Part shown: positions 24,042 to 32,888 of the stretch, piece by piece
Layout: every line of letters starts with the position of its first letter
Numbering within the stretch: the stretch's first letter is position 1
DNA from: Defluviicoccus sp.
Lineage (GTDB): Bacteria > Pseudomonadota > Alphaproteobacteria > Rhodospirillales > Defluviicoccaceae
Direction: 5' to 3'
DNA length: 64,000 nt
Assembly: GCA_029624735.1 (NCBI GenBank)
Contig: JARSSM010000011.1
Coordinates: 136,495 to 200,494 of the forward strand
Program-made: the position numbers and the translations under genes
The notes under the pieces: model-generated
What the model was told of the DNA's origin: nothing
Databases searched by the model: none
The model's input: only the letters and a program-made list of their open reading frames with translations

Positions 24042-24719
24042 CTAGAGCGACAATTCCGTCAGATCGGCAATGACCGCGGTCCCGGCCGGAAACGGGCTGG
24101 CCGTGCCCGGCGCCACCCGGCCGACGAAGCGCAGCCCGGTTTCGGCCGCCGCCTCGTAATCCGTCCGCGCATCGCCGACAAACAGCACGTTGGCAGCAGC
24201 AAGGCCGTGCTGGTGCAAGATGGCGCGGATGGTCGGCGGCTTTTCCGGCGGCGAACCGAACACGGCTGTGAAATAGGGCGTGAGGCGGCGCCGATCGACG
24301 ATCCGCATCAGTTCCTCGTGCGGCGTCCCGGACACGACGAACAGCGGCAGGCGCCGGTGGTGCGCGGCGAGGAAGCTTTCCGCGCCCGCGACCGCGGCGC
24401 AATCGACGACCGCTGACTCGACGAGGCGCGAAAACTGCTGGCACAGCGCTTCGAGCCCGTCCTCGTTCAAACCGATTCCTAAGTGCTCGCGGTGGATGTG
24501 GCGGATCTTCTTGCGCCGGGAGATGCCGCCGTTCGCCTGATGGTGGGCGACGGCTGCCGCCACGGCCTGGGCGCCGTGCTCCTTGTAAAGGGCGATGAAG
24601 GCTTCAGTCTTGATGTCGGCCGACTCGACGATAACGCCGTCGAAGTCGAAGATGACGGCCTCGGTCGGCGGAGAATCCCCGTTCAGGCCCGCGACCGCCG
24701 GCTGCGGCACGCCGTTCAC
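24042..24719 (-). CDS. HAD-superfamily phosphatase
   Basis: Hydrolase of the phosphoglycolate phosphatase-like subgroup, 225 aa. Motif I is IFDFDGVIVES with the nucleophile Asp, motif II FVVSGTP, motif III around KPPTIRAIL and motif IV FVGDARTDYEAA. GTG 24719 overlaps the moaE stop as GTGA, so it is translated with moaE. Substrate unknown; the coupling to moaD-moaE does not by itself prove a cofactor role. Confidence 0.85.
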   Translation of the reverse strand: MNGVPQPAVAGLNGDSPPTEAVIFDFDGVIVESADIKTEAFIALYKEHGAQAVAAAVAHHQANGGISRRKKIRHIHREHLGIGLNEDGLEALCQQFSRLVESAVVDCAAVAGAESFLAAHHRRLPLFVVSGTPHEELMRIVDRRRLTPYFTAVFGSPPEKPPTIRAILHQHGLAAANVLFVGDARTDYEAAAETGLRFVGRVAPGTASPFPAGTAVIADLTELSL

Positions 24720-25186
24720 GATCCGCCCGCCGCGGCGCCATCCTGCCAGCTCAGTGCCGCCGCATCGTCGGCAGCACGGGCATCGACCCAGCGACTGCCG
24801 GCCGCCGTCTCCTCCGCCTTCCAGAAGGGGGCCGTCGTCTTCAGGCAATCGATCAGGAAGCGGCAGGCATCGAAGGCGGCCTCGCGATGGGCGGCAGCGG
24901 TGACGACCAGGACGATCGCCTCGCCGGGCAGCAGCCGTCCGTAGCGGTGGATGATCAGCGTCTTCTCGAGCAGCCAACGGCGCTGCGCCTCTGCATCCAG
25001 CGCCTCCAGCTGACGCTCGGTCATGCCGGGGTAATGCTCCAGCGTCATGGCCTGCAGGGCGGCACCATGGGCGAATTCGCGAACCCGGCCTAGGAAGACG
25101 CAGACGCCGCCGGCAGCGGTATCGCCCGCGCACAGGCTTGCGATTTCGGCGCCGACATCGAAGGTCTCGCGCTGGACGCGGATCAT
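24716..25186 (-). CDS. moaE: Molybdopterin synthase catalytic subunit MoaE
   Basis: Large subunit of molybdopterin synthase; adds two sulfurs carried by MoaD to cyclic pyranopterin. 156 aa. Signatures: GGVCVFLGRVREF, LEHYPGMTE, IIHRYGRLLPGE, AAHREAAFDACRFLID and the active-site LKTTAPFWKAE. ATG 25186 overlaps the moaD stop (ATGA), so subunits are made together. Confidence 0.95.
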   Translation of the reverse strand: MIRVQRETFDVGAEIASLCAGDTAAGGVCVFLGRVREFAHGAALQAMTLEHYPGMTERQLEALDAEAQRRWLLEKTLIIHRYGRLLPGEAIVLVVTAAAHREAAFDACRFLIDCLKTTAPFWKAEETAAGSRWVDARAADDAAALSWQDGAAAGGS

Positions 25187-25443
25187 GGCGCGCCGCCGGT
25201 CACGGGGGGAAAGAACGCGACTTCCTCGTCGCCGGTGAGCGGATGGTCGAGACGCGCGTACTCCTGATTGACGGCGACACGGACGGCCGCAAGGTCGGTG
25301 AGCGCTGCCGCCGGCCCGCCGCCGCGCTGCCGCAGCCAAGCAACCAGACCCATCACGTCGGTGACAGCGGCCGGCAGGCGCACGGTCTCCTCACCACAGC
25401 CTGCCTTCTCCTTCACCGACGCGAAGTAAAGGATTGTCAGCAT
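25183..25443 (-). CDS. moaD: Molybdopterin synthase sulfur carrier subunit MoaD, with a two-residue C-terminal extension
   Basis: Ubiquitin-like sulfur carrier, 86 aa (MLTILYFASVKEKAGCGEE...). Its C-terminus reads EEVAFFPPVTGGAP. In working MoaD the protein must end in Gly-Gly, which MoeB adenylates and which becomes the thiocarboxylate; here Ala-Pro follows because the frame runs on to a TGA overlapping the moaE start. Either the tail is removed by a protease, or a frame error exists in the sequence, or this MoaD works unusually. Partner gene moaE overlaps it by four bases. Confidence 0.9.
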   Translation of the reverse strand: MLTILYFASVKEKAGCGEETVRLPAAVTDVMGLVAWLRQRGGGPAAALTDLAAVRVAVNQEYARLDHPLTGDEEVAFFPPVTGGAP

Positions 25444-25465
25444 CAGGCGCTCTTTCTCGCTGGCA

Positions 25466-26098
25466 TCAGCCGTCAGCGCGCTCAAGCGGCCGCACCGGGT
25501 GCTCTTCGCCTGCCGGCTCCGGGCCGCTCGATGCCGCCGCGCCGACAACATGGCGCAGGCTCGCGCGCAGATAATCGTAGCCGGTCATGAGCGTCAGCAC
25601 CGCTGCCAGCCATAAGCCCCACAGGCCAATATCGGTGGCTGCGAGCGGCCCGAAGCGGGGGCCGGCGTCACCAACGATGAGAAAGCCGAGCGCCACCATC
25701 TGCAGCGTCGTCTTCCACTTGGCGAGCCGCGTCACCGGCATGCCGACGTTCAAGCGCGCCAGATACTCGCGCAGGCCGGAGACGACGATCTCCCGGCAGA
25801 GAATGATCAGCGCCGGCAGCATGTCGATGCCCTCGATGCGGCCGATGCCGACCAGAACGAGAAGCAGCGCCCCGACGAGAAGCTTGTCGGCAATTGGATC
25901 GAGCATTTCGCCGAACGGCGACTGCTGCTTGCGGCTGCGCGCCAGGTAGCCGTCGAGAAAGTCGGTGATGCAGGCGTAGAGGTACGCCGCCAGCGCCAGC
26001 CAGTTGCCGAACGCGGTGCCGAGGACGGCAAGCACGCACACGACCGGCGTCGCAAGGATCCGCGACACCGTTAGCGCGTTGGGGAGATTCGCCGGCAT
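25466..26098 (-). CDS. pgsA: CDP-diacylglycerol--glycerol-3-phosphate 3-phosphatidyltransferase
   Basis: Inner-membrane enzyme making phosphatidylglycerol phosphate, the committed step to PG and cardiolipin. 210 aa from ATG 26098 (a TTG lies just before). CDP-alcohol phosphotransferase motif: DFLDGYLARSRKQQSPFGEM then LDPIADK, giving DG-AR-G-D-D. Begins MPANLPNALTVSRILATP, typical of PgsA. About four to five membrane spans. Precedes moaD by 22 bases. Confidence 0.95.
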   Translation of the reverse strand: MPANLPNALTVSRILATPVVCVLAVLGTAFGNWLALAAYLYACITDFLDGYLARSRKQQSPFGEMLDPIADKLLVGALLLVLVGIGRIEGIDMLPALIILCREIVVSGLREYLARLNVGMPVTRLAKWKTTLQMVALGFLIVGDAGPRFGPLAATDIGLWGLWLAAVLTLMTGYDYLRASLRHVVGAAASSGPEPAGEEHPVRPLERADG

Positions 26099-26143
26099 CA
26101 AGCCTGCCTGGTCCGCCCGTGATGTCGAGAGTTCGCCGTCAGT

Positions 26144-28060
26144 TTAGCCCTGTGGGTGAAACCAATCATAGATTTTCTTTGCGATCGCTCGGCTGATCCC
26201 CGGCACCGCCTCAAGATCGGGGCATCCGGCGGCAGCAACCGCCTGCGCGGAGCCGAAATGGTGCAACAGCGCCTTCTTGCGGTGGGCGCCGATGCCGGGG
26301 ATCTCATCCAGCTGCGAACGGCCGAGGCGGGCTGAACGGCGGGCGCGGTGACTGCCGATCACGAAGCGATGCGCCTCGTCGCGCAGCCGCTGCAGGAAAT
26401 GCAGCACCGGATCATTGATCTGCGGCTGCAGCGGCGGCCGGTTGCGCAGGAAAATCCGCTCGCGGCCGGCGTTGCGCTCCGGCCCCTTGGCGATCGCGGC
26501 GAGCGTGATTGCATGCAGGCCCAGATCATCGAGCACCTCGCAGGCCGCGTTAAGCTGGCCGGCACCGCCGTCGATCAGGACCAGGTCCGGCCACGGGTTC
26601 TGTGTCCGCTCCGGATCCTCCGCCAGCGCGCGGCCGAAGCGGCGGCGCAGCACCTCGCGCATCATCGCGTAATCGTCGCCGGGCGTGATGGCCGCGCTGC
26701 GGATGGTGAACTTGCGGTAGGCGTTCCTGATCAGCCCCTCCGGGCCGGAGACGATCATCGCGCCGACGGCATCGGTACCGGCAACGTGGCTGTTGTCGTA
26801 GACCTCGATCCGCGCCGGCGGGGCATCGAGATCAAGGAGGCCGGCCAGCCCCTCGAGCAGGCGGCGATAGGAGGCACTTTCGGCCAGCCTTCGGCTCAGC
26901 GCGTCGCGGGCGTTGATCAGCGCCAGATTGATCAAGTGCAGCTTGGTGCCCCGTTGCGGCGCATGCAGCCTGACCGGCCGCGCCGCACGAACCGTGAGCG
27001 CCGCCTGGGCCAGATCCGCGTTCGGCAACGGCTGGCTGGTCAGCACCAGAGGCGGCGGCGGGTGCCTTGCATAGAACTGGCCGATGAACGCCTCCAGGAC
27101 GGCCGCCACCTCCTCATCGGCACCATGCTGCGGAAAGTAGACGCGGTTGCCGTAGTTGCAGCCGCCGCGAAAGAAGAAGACCTGGACCGCCGTGGTGCCG
27201 GCGACCTGCTCGGCGGCGATGACGTCGGCATCGCCGATGCCGGAGAGGTTGATGTCCTGCTGCGACTGCACGGCGGTGAGCGCACGCACCCGGTCGCGAT
27301 AGGTGGCGGCGTCCTCGAAGCGGAGTTCGGCGCTCGCCTCTTCCATCTTGCGCGCGAGATCGCGCTGCACCTCCTGGCTGCCGCCGCTGAGGAAGGCGCG
27401 CGCCTGCGCGACAAGGACGGCATAGTCCTCGGCGCTGACGCGGCCGACGCAAGGCGCCGAACAGCGCTTGATCTGATGCAACAGACATGGCCGGGTCCGC
27501 GCCTGAAACACCGCATCGGAACACGTGCGCAGGAGAAAGGCGCGCTGCAGGGCGGCCAGTGTCTTGTTGACGGCCCAACCGGAAGCGAACGGGCCGAAGT
27601 ATTCGCCCTTGCGGCTGTGCGCGCCGCGATGCTTGAGGACCTGCGGAAAGGCATGATCGCCGGTCAGGAGGATGGCCGGAAACGACTTGTCATCGCGCAG
27701 GAGGATGTTGTAGCGGGGCTTGAGGCGCTTGATCAGGTTCGATTCAAGCAGCAGTGCCTCGACCTCGGTATGGGTGGTGACGAACTCCATCGCCACGGTC
27801 GCCGCAACCATCCGGTTCAGCCGCAGATTGAGGCGGTCCGGACTGGTGTAGTTGGCGACGCGCTTCTTGAGATCGCGCGCCTTGCCGACGTACAGCACGC
27901 CGCCCTCGGCGTCGAGCATGCGGTAGACGCCGGGCACGTTGGGAAGCGTCCGCACATAGGCGGCGATTACCGCGGCGCCACGCGGCGCGGGCTGCGCGTC
28001 GCCGGGATTGGCGGCGAGGTTAGCGGTGGGTTCGGCGGCGGCATCCGAAGGGTCAACCAT
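26144..28060 (-). CDS. uvrC: Excinuclease ABC subunit C
   Basis: Makes the two incisions in nucleotide excision repair together with UvrB. 638 aa. N-terminal GIY-YIG domain (LPNVPGVYRMLD, VLYVGKARDLKKRV), a UvrB-binding UVR motif near AELRFEDAATYRDR, the RNase H-like domain with IEVYDNSHVAGTDAVGAM and DLVLIDGGAGQLNAA, and a C-terminal helix-hairpin-helix pair (IPGIGAHRKKALLHHFGS, VPGISRAIAKKI). Forms the upstream neighbour of pgsA, 45 bases away. Confidence 0.96.
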   Translation of the reverse strand: MVDPSDAAAEPTANLAANPGDAQPAPRGAAVIAAYVRTLPNVPGVYRMLDAEGGVLYVGKARDLKKRVANYTSPDRLNLRLNRMVAATVAMEFVTTHTEVEALLLESNLIKRLKPRYNILLRDDKSFPAILLTGDHAFPQVLKHRGAHSRKGEYFGPFASGWAVNKTLAALQRAFLLRTCSDAVFQARTRPCLLHQIKRCSAPCVGRVSAEDYAVLVAQARAFLSGGSQEVQRDLARKMEEASAELRFEDAATYRDRVRALTAVQSQQDINLSGIGDADVIAAEQVAGTTAVQVFFFRGGCNYGNRVYFPQHGADEEVAAVLEAFIGQFYARHPPPPLVLTSQPLPNADLAQAALTVRAARPVRLHAPQRGTKLHLINLALINARDALSRRLAESASYRRLLEGLAGLLDLDAPPARIEVYDNSHVAGTDAVGAMIVSGPEGLIRNAYRKFTIRSAAITPGDDYAMMREVLRRRFGRALAEDPERTQNPWPDLVLIDGGAGQLNAACEVLDDLGLHAITLAAIAKGPERNAGRERIFLRNRPPLQPQINDPVLHFLQRLRDEAHRFVIGSHRARRSARLGRSQLDEIPGIGAHRKKALLHHFGSAQAVAAAGCPDLEAVPGISRAIAKKIYDWFHPQG

Positions 28061-28136
28061 GCCGTCCGTAATCTGGTGCCACCGGCGCGGCCGGTCAACG
28101 CCGAGGCGCAGGCCGGTGGAGCGCTCCGACCCTTGA

Positions 28137-28159
28137 TGGCCGGGACAAGCCCGGCCATG
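28137..28159. repeat. Palindromic intergenic element
   Basis: ATGGCCGGG and CCCGGCCAT around ACAAG, a perfect nine-base-pair hairpin between uvrC and radC. This GTCATGGCCGGGCTTG type of palindrome is common in alphaproteobacterial intergenic DNA. The rest of 28061-28251 has no recognised feature. Confidence 0.7.
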
Positions 28160-28251
28160 ACGACGACAATAGGGATGGTGCCCTACCCTTTAACCCGTCA
28201 TGCACGGACTTGTTCCGCGCATCGCGTGGGCGGGCACGGGCGCGGGTCGCC

Positions 28252-29025
28252 TCAGAGCACGCCCAAGCTGCGCAGCGACTGGGCGCCGGTACGGCCGACG
28301 ATGATGTGGTCGTAGACCGAGATGCCGATGATGTCGCCGGCTTCCTTGATCGTGCGGGTCATGTCGATATCCGCCTGTGACGGCGTCGGATCGCCCGAGG
28401 GGTGGTTATGGACGAGGATGACCGCCGTGGCGCCCAACTCGAGCGCGCGCTTGACGACTTCGCGCGGATAGACCGGCGTGTGGTCGACCGTACCACGCTG
28501 CTGCTCCTCGTCCGCAATCAAGCGGTTCTTGCGGTTGAGGTAGAGGACGTGAAAGCGCTCCGTGGCCTCATCGGCCAGCGTTACCCGGCAGTAGTTGACA
28601 AGCGCATCCCAGGACGAGAGGAGCGGCCGATCCTCGATCTCGGCGCGGCCGAGCCGCCGGCCCGTTTCCTTGAGCGCCTTGAACAGCGCCAGCGTCCGCT
28701 CGTTGACGCGCTTGTACTGCAACAGCCGGGCCGGTTCGGCGGCGAGGATGGCACCGAGCGAACCAAAATCCCGCAACAGCTCCTTCGCCAGCGGTTTCAC
28801 GTCGACGCGGTCAATCGCGTAGAACAGCAACAGCTCCAAGAGCTCGTAGTCGGGAAACGCATCGGTATCGGATTTGAGGAAACGCTCGCGCAACCGCTGG
28901 CGGTGATCCGCATGCAGCGGCAGCAGCGCTTTCGCCGCCGCAGCGGCGCTATCCGCAACCGTCTCTTCGGCCGCACCCTGCGAGCGCCCGGTTACGCCCT
29001 TGCGTCCCGCGCTGTCCTTGCTCAC
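28252..29025 (-). CDS. radC: RadC/JAB-domain protein
   Basis: 257 aa from a GTG start. Helix-hairpin-helix N-terminal region (LPDYELLELLLFYAIDRVD... with later LQYKRVNERTLALFKAL) and C-terminal JAMM metalloprotease-like domain with VILVHNHPSGDPTPSQAD. Named for a presumed DNA repair role that has been questioned for E. coli; activity is not established. Fifteen bases downstream of map. Confidence 0.92.
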   Translation of the reverse strand: MSKDSAGRKGVTGRSQGAAEETVADSAAAAAKALLPLHADHRQRLRERFLKSDTDAFPDYELLELLLFYAIDRVDVKPLAKELLRDFGSLGAILAAEPARLLQYKRVNERTLALFKALKETGRRLGRAEIEDRPLLSSWDALVNYCRVTLADEATERFHVLYLNRKNRLIADEEQQRGTVDHTPVYPREVVKRALELGATAVILVHNHPSGDPTPSQADIDMTRTIKEAGDIIGISVYDHIIVGRTGAQSLRSLGVL

Positions 29026-29039
29026 GCCCAGTTCGCCCT

Positions 29040-29861
29040 TTAAGCGTTGTCGAGCGCAGGCTCCCCCTGGCCGGGCGACATGGTAAAGACCTCGTAGCCG
29101 GCCGCCGTGACACCGATCGAGTGCTCGAACTGCGCCGACAGCGAGCGATCCTTGGTGACCGCCGTCCAGCCGTCATTCAACACTTTGATTTCCCAGCGGC
29201 CGGCGTTGATCATCGGCTCGATGGTGAAGAACATGCCCTCGCGCAGGACCGGGCCGTCGCCGGCCTCGCCGAAATGCGGGATGTTGGGCGCATCGTGAAA
29301 GATGCGGCCGACCCCATGACCGCAGAAGTCGCGGACGACGGAGAAGCGCTGCGCCTCGACGTAGGTCTGGATGGCGTCGCCGATGTCGCCGACAGTGGCG
29401 CCTGGACGGACGACGCGGATGCCGCGCCACATGGCCTCGAAGGTGACGTCGATCAGACGCTGCGCCTTCACGCCGATCCGGCCGACGCCGTACATGCGGC
29501 TGGTATCGCCGTGCCAGCCGCCGACGATCGGAGTGACGTCGATGTTGACGATATCGCCTTCCTGCAGCCGCTTCGGGCCGGGAATGCCGTGGCAGACGAC
29601 GTGGTTGATGGAAGTGCAGATCGACTTCGGAAAACCGCGATAGTTGAGAGGAGCCGAAATCGCGCCGTGGTCGCGGATGAAGGTCTCGCACAGCCGGTCA
29701 AGCTCGTCCGTGCGGACGCCGGGGACAACGTGCGGGGCGATGAAATCGAGCGTCTCCGCCGCCAGTTGGCCGGCCGCGCGCATGCCGTCAAAGCTTTCGG
29801 CGTCGTGAATCTTGATCGATCGACCGAGGCTGGTCGCATAAGCTCGCCGCACGTCATTCAT
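29040..29861 (-). CDS. map: Type I methionine aminopeptidase
   Basis: Removes the initiator methionine from new proteins. 273 aa. Conserved metal ligands: NIDVTPIVGGWHGDTSRMY (first Asp pair), FCGHGVGRIFHDAPNIPHF (His), FFTIEPMINAG (Glu) and SAQFEHSIGVT (Glu). No N-terminal zinc finger. Co-directional with radC. Confidence 0.96.
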   Translation of the reverse strand: MNDVRRAYATSLGRSIKIHDAESFDGMRAAGQLAAETLDFIAPHVVPGVRTDELDRLCETFIRDHGAISAPLNYRGFPKSICTSINHVVCHGIPGPKRLQEGDIVNIDVTPIVGGWHGDTSRMYGVGRIGVKAQRLIDVTFEAMWRGIRVVRPGATVGDIGDAIQTYVEAQRFSVVRDFCGHGVGRIFHDAPNIPHFGEAGDGPVLREGMFFTIEPMINAGRWEIKVLNDGWTAVTKDRSLSAQFEHSIGVTAAGYEVFTMSPGQGEPALDNA

Positions 29862-29926
29862 TCCTTGTCGACAATCATCCCGTAAGCCGTTGTTTCGCTC
29901 GCTTCATGGCGACACCGACCCGCTGC

Positions 29927-30643
29927 TCATGCCGGCAGCTCGATCGTGACCGGCGCCGACAGCCGAACGCCTGCGCGCGAAACATCACAAGAATAACACA
30001 GCACTTCAACGCCCGCCACAACCGCTTGTTGCAACGCCTGCGCGTAGCGCGGATCGATGTCGGCCGCGACACGAAACGACGGCGCGTCGCCGCGCTGAGC
30101 AACGAACAGCATCACCGACCGCTGGCCGGCCTGCGCGACCGCCATGAGCTCGTGAAGGTGCTTCAAGCCGCGCTCCGTCACTGAATCCGGAAACTCGACA
30201 GGTTGCGTCGCCCCCGCTCCTCGCCTCAAGGTGACATTCTTGATTTCAACAAAGCATGTGGGTCGTTGGCCATCTTCCAGCAAGAGATCAATGCGGCTGC
30301 CCGTCCCGTAGCGGACCTCGCGCCGCAGTCGCTCGTAGCCGGCAAGCGCCGGAATGGCGCCGTCCTGCACGGCTTCGGCAGCCAGGCGGTTGGGAAGGCC
30401 GGTGTTGATGCCGACCAGGGTGTCGCCGACCTCGATCAGTTCCCAGGTGTATTTCAGCGTCCGCGCCGGATTGGTGGCTTCCGACAGCCAGACCGCCGAT
30501 CCGGGCGCGTTGACGCTCAGCATTGAGCCGGGGTTGGGACAGTGCGCCGTCACCACCGAGCCATCGGCAAGCGCAACCTCGGCGAAAAAGCGCTTGTAGC
30601 GCTTGACGAGGGTGCCACGGAGCAAAGGTTGACTGAACTGCAT
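29927..30643 (-). CDS. sfsA: SfsA family DNA/RNA nuclease
   Basis: 238 aa. Named sugar fermentation stimulation protein; now seen as a nuclease-fold nucleic-acid-binding protein. N-terminal OB-like part (LLRGTLVKRYKRFFAEV, AHCPNPGSML) and the C-terminal nuclease core with RIDLLLEDG, CFVEIKNVTL and EFPDSVTERGLKHLHEL. SD GGAGAGCCC precedes ATG. Upstream of map by 65 bases. Confidence 0.93.
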   Translation of the reverse strand: MQFSQPLLRGTLVKRYKRFFAEVALADGSVVTAHCPNPGSMLSVNAPGSAVWLSEATNPARTLKYTWELIEVGDTLVGINTGLPNRLAAEAVQDGAIPALAGYERLRREVRYGTGSRIDLLLEDGQRPTCFVEIKNVTLRRGAGATQPVEFPDSVTERGLKHLHELMAVAQAGQRSVMLFVAQRGDAPSFRVAADIDPRYAQALQQAVVAGVEVLCYSCDVSRAGVRLSAPVTIELPA

Positions 30644-30681
30644 GGGCTCTCCAGCGGACGCGCCTGCGCCTTGATAGGGCT

Positions 30682-31620
30682 CTAAGGTACGCCACGGTCG
30701 GCGTTTGGCGCCGGCGGTGCAAGGGTGGATTCAAGGGCGTCCGCCAGCCGCGCGCGGGCAGAGCCCGGCTTGAGCGCCCGCTGCTGATCCGGATGCGGCG
30801 CCCAGCCGATGAGGAAGATGACCTGAAACGTCGCCGGGATGCGGCCATCGGCGCTGGCGAACGCGCGTCGATAGTGATCGAGTGCCGCCAACAGCGTCGC
30901 CCGCCGGCTGCATTGAAGGCGCCGGCCGCGCACCGCGTTGGTCTCGCCCATGCCGCGCAAATCCTTGATCAAGGCCAAGGGGTCGGCATAGGAGACGGTC
31001 ACGGTCTCCGCGTCCGCCACCGCGAGCGCGAAGCCGGCGCGCTGCAGGAGATTGCCGGCATCGCGGGCATCGGCAAACGGCGAGACGCGCGGGCTCAAGC
31101 CGCCCTCGCCCTGGATCTCCGCCGCATGCAGGGCCTGGCGCAACTCCGTGAGGGTCGTTCCGCCCAGCATCGCTCCGAGAAACAGGCCGTCCGGCTTGAG
31201 GCAGCGGCGGATCTGCACCAGCGTTCCCGGCAGGTCGTTGACCCAGTGCAGGCTCATCAGGCTCATGACCAGATCGAAGCTGGCGGCGGCGAATGGCAGC
31301 GCCTCCTCATCGGCGGCGACCCGCAGCCCTTCGGCCCGGCGCACCATCGCTGGTGCCAGATCCGTCTGCACCAGCGTCTCGATACCGCCGCGGCCGGCCA
31401 GGAGCCGCGCCAGTTGGCCGGAGTGGCAGCCGAGATCGAGCGCAAGTGGGAATGTGCGGCGCACGTCGTCGAGCCGGTCGGCCAGCCGCTCGCCGACCTC
31501 GTGCAACAGAAAGTCGTGGCGATCGAGACCAGCGGCCGCGCGCTCACGGTGCTGGCGTACCGCGCGGCGGTCGAACACGTGCATGCGCCTCATGCGATCG
31601 TCGTCGCCGCTGTCCTGCAT
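30682..31620 (-). CDS. SAM-dependent methyltransferase, BioC/NDUFAF5-like
   Basis: 312 aa from ATG 31620. SAM motif LALDLGCHSGQLARLLAG at about residue 52, then VMSLMSLHWVNDLPGTLVQI and KPDGLFLGAMLGGTTLTELR. The HWVNDLP...GTTLxEL pattern is that of the alphaproteobacterial group related to mitochondrial NDUFAF5 (complex I arginine hydroxylase) and to BioC. Start begins MQDSGDDDRMRRMHVFDRRA, where VFDRR is the family N-terminal mark. Divergent from comF. Confidence 0.88.
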   Translation of the reverse strand: MQDSGDDDRMRRMHVFDRRAVRQHRERAAAGLDRHDFLLHEVGERLADRLDDVRRTFPLALDLGCHSGQLARLLAGRGGIETLVQTDLAPAMVRRAEGLRVAADEEALPFAAASFDLVMSLMSLHWVNDLPGTLVQIRRCLKPDGLFLGAMLGGTTLTELRQALHAAEIQGEGGLSPRVSPFADARDAGNLLQRAGFALAVADAETVTVSYADPLALIKDLRGMGETNAVRGRRLQCSRRATLLAALDHYRRAFASADGRIPATFQVIFLIGWAPHPDQQRALKPGSARARLADALESTLAPPAPNADRGVP

Positions 31621-31734
31621 CCTCAGCCCCTTGGATCGGCACGTCGTGCTATCGTATATGGGAGCAGAGGGCGCCTGCGCGCGCAACCCGCGTCTAAAGC
31701 CGTCACCGAGGGCAGGAGGCCTCACGCCGCGAGC

Positions 31735-32493
31735 ATGCTGGCAACGGCAATCACGAGCAAGCTGAGCTGGATCGGACGCAGCCTGATCGATCTCGTGCTG
31801 CCGCCGCAATGCTTGAGTTGCGGCAGCGTGGTCGACGATCCGCACACGCTGTGCGCGGCGTGCTGGGGGCGGCTTCGTTTCATCGAGCACCCCATGTGCA
31901 GCGCCTGCGGGCGGCCGTTTGACGTCGAGGAGGGCGATGGCGCCCTGTGTGGCCGCTGTGTCCGCAGGCCGCACGTTTATGCCCGGGCACGCTCAAGCCT
32001 TGCATACGACGATGCAAGCCGGCACATGATCTTGATGTTCAAGTACGCCGACCGCACCGACGCGGCACCCTTGTTCGCAAGCTGGATGGGCCACGCCGGC
32101 CGCGACCTGATCGCTGACGCCGACCTGATTGCGCCGGTGCCGCTGCATTGGACGCGCCTCTTGCGCCGCCGCTACAACCAGGCAGCGCTGTTGGCACAAG
32201 CGATCGGCCGCGCCGCCGGGATCGAAGTGGAGGTCGACCTGCTGCGCCGGCAGCGGCGGACGGCGCGCCTCGCGGGGATGGGTGCGAAGGATCGGGCGCG
32301 GACCGTGAAGGGCGCAATCTCCGTCCCTGCGGCGCGCAGCGACCGGATCAAGAATCGGCGGATCCTGCTGATCGATGATGTACTAACGACCGGCGCCACC
32401 GTTGACGCCTGCGCGCAGGCGCTTCTGGACGCAGGTGCTAGCGCCGTCGACGTGCTGACGCTGGCGCGGGTCGTCCGCCCAGAAAGGATTTAG
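31735..32493 (+). CDS. ComF family phosphoribosyltransferase-like protein
   Basis: 252 aa from ATG 31735. N-terminal zinc-binding double CxxC (CLSCGSVVDDPHTLCAAC, CSACGRPF, CGRC) and C-terminal PRTase domain with the PRPP loop ILLIDDVLTTGATVDAC. ComF is needed for DNA uptake in competent bacteria; in non-competent species the role is unclear. AGGAGG is about 15 bases upstream of the ATG, rather far, so the exact start is a little uncertain. Confidence 0.9.
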   Translation: MLATAITSKLSWIGRSLIDLVLPPQCLSCGSVVDDPHTLCAACWGRLRFIEHPMCSACGRPFDVEEGDGALCGRCVRRPHVYARARSSLAYDDASRHMILMFKYADRTDAAPLFASWMGHAGRDLIADADLIAPVPLHWTRLLRRRYNQAALLAQAIGRAAGIEVEVDLLRRQRRTARLAGMGAKDRARTVKGAISVPAARSDRIKNRRILLIDDVLTTGATVDACAQALLDAGASAVDVLTLARVVRPERI

Positions 32494-32600
32494 GCTGTGC
32501 AGCTCTAGGCTTTTCGGACTGCCGGCGGCCTCGCGACGACCGCTTTGATGCGGCACGGGCAACGCCGATATTGGCTAAGGTAACAAGTGGGACACCGGAC

Positions 32601-32888
32601 ATGGCGACTGTCGAGATCTATGCCTCCCCCTACTGCGGCTACTGCCACCGCGCCAAGCGGCTGTTGCAGGACCGCAACATCCCGTTCGAAGAGATCGACG
32701 TGGTGATGGATCCGAAGCGGCGCCAGGAGATGGTGCAGCGCGCCGGCGGTGCCCAGACTGTGCCGCAGATCTTCATCAACGGTCGCCACATCGGTGGCTC
32801 CGATCAGCTGGCAGAGCTCGACCGGGCCGGCCGGCTGCAGGCGCTGCTCGATGCACCGGAGAATGCACCTGGGGCGGACCCTGCATGA
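32601..32888 (+). CDS. grxC: Glutaredoxin 3
   Basis: 95-aa GSH-dependent thiol reductase. MATVEIYASPYCGYCHRAKR carries the active site as CGYC instead of the classic CPYC, a usual alphaproteobacterial variant. GSH-binding marks are TVPQIFINGRHIGG. The ATG at 32885 of the next gene overlaps the stop (ATGA). Confidence 0.94.
   Translation: MATVEIYASPYCGYCHRAKRLLQDRNIPFEEIDVVMDPKRRQEMVQRAGGAQTVPQIFINGRHIGGSDQLAELDRAGRLQALLDAPENAPGADPA

Noticed and set aside
30793..31734. N-terminal extension of ComF by about 314 residues
   Set aside because: This part is antisense to the BioC-like methyltransferase gene; the ComF zinc-finger domain starts right after ATG 31735.
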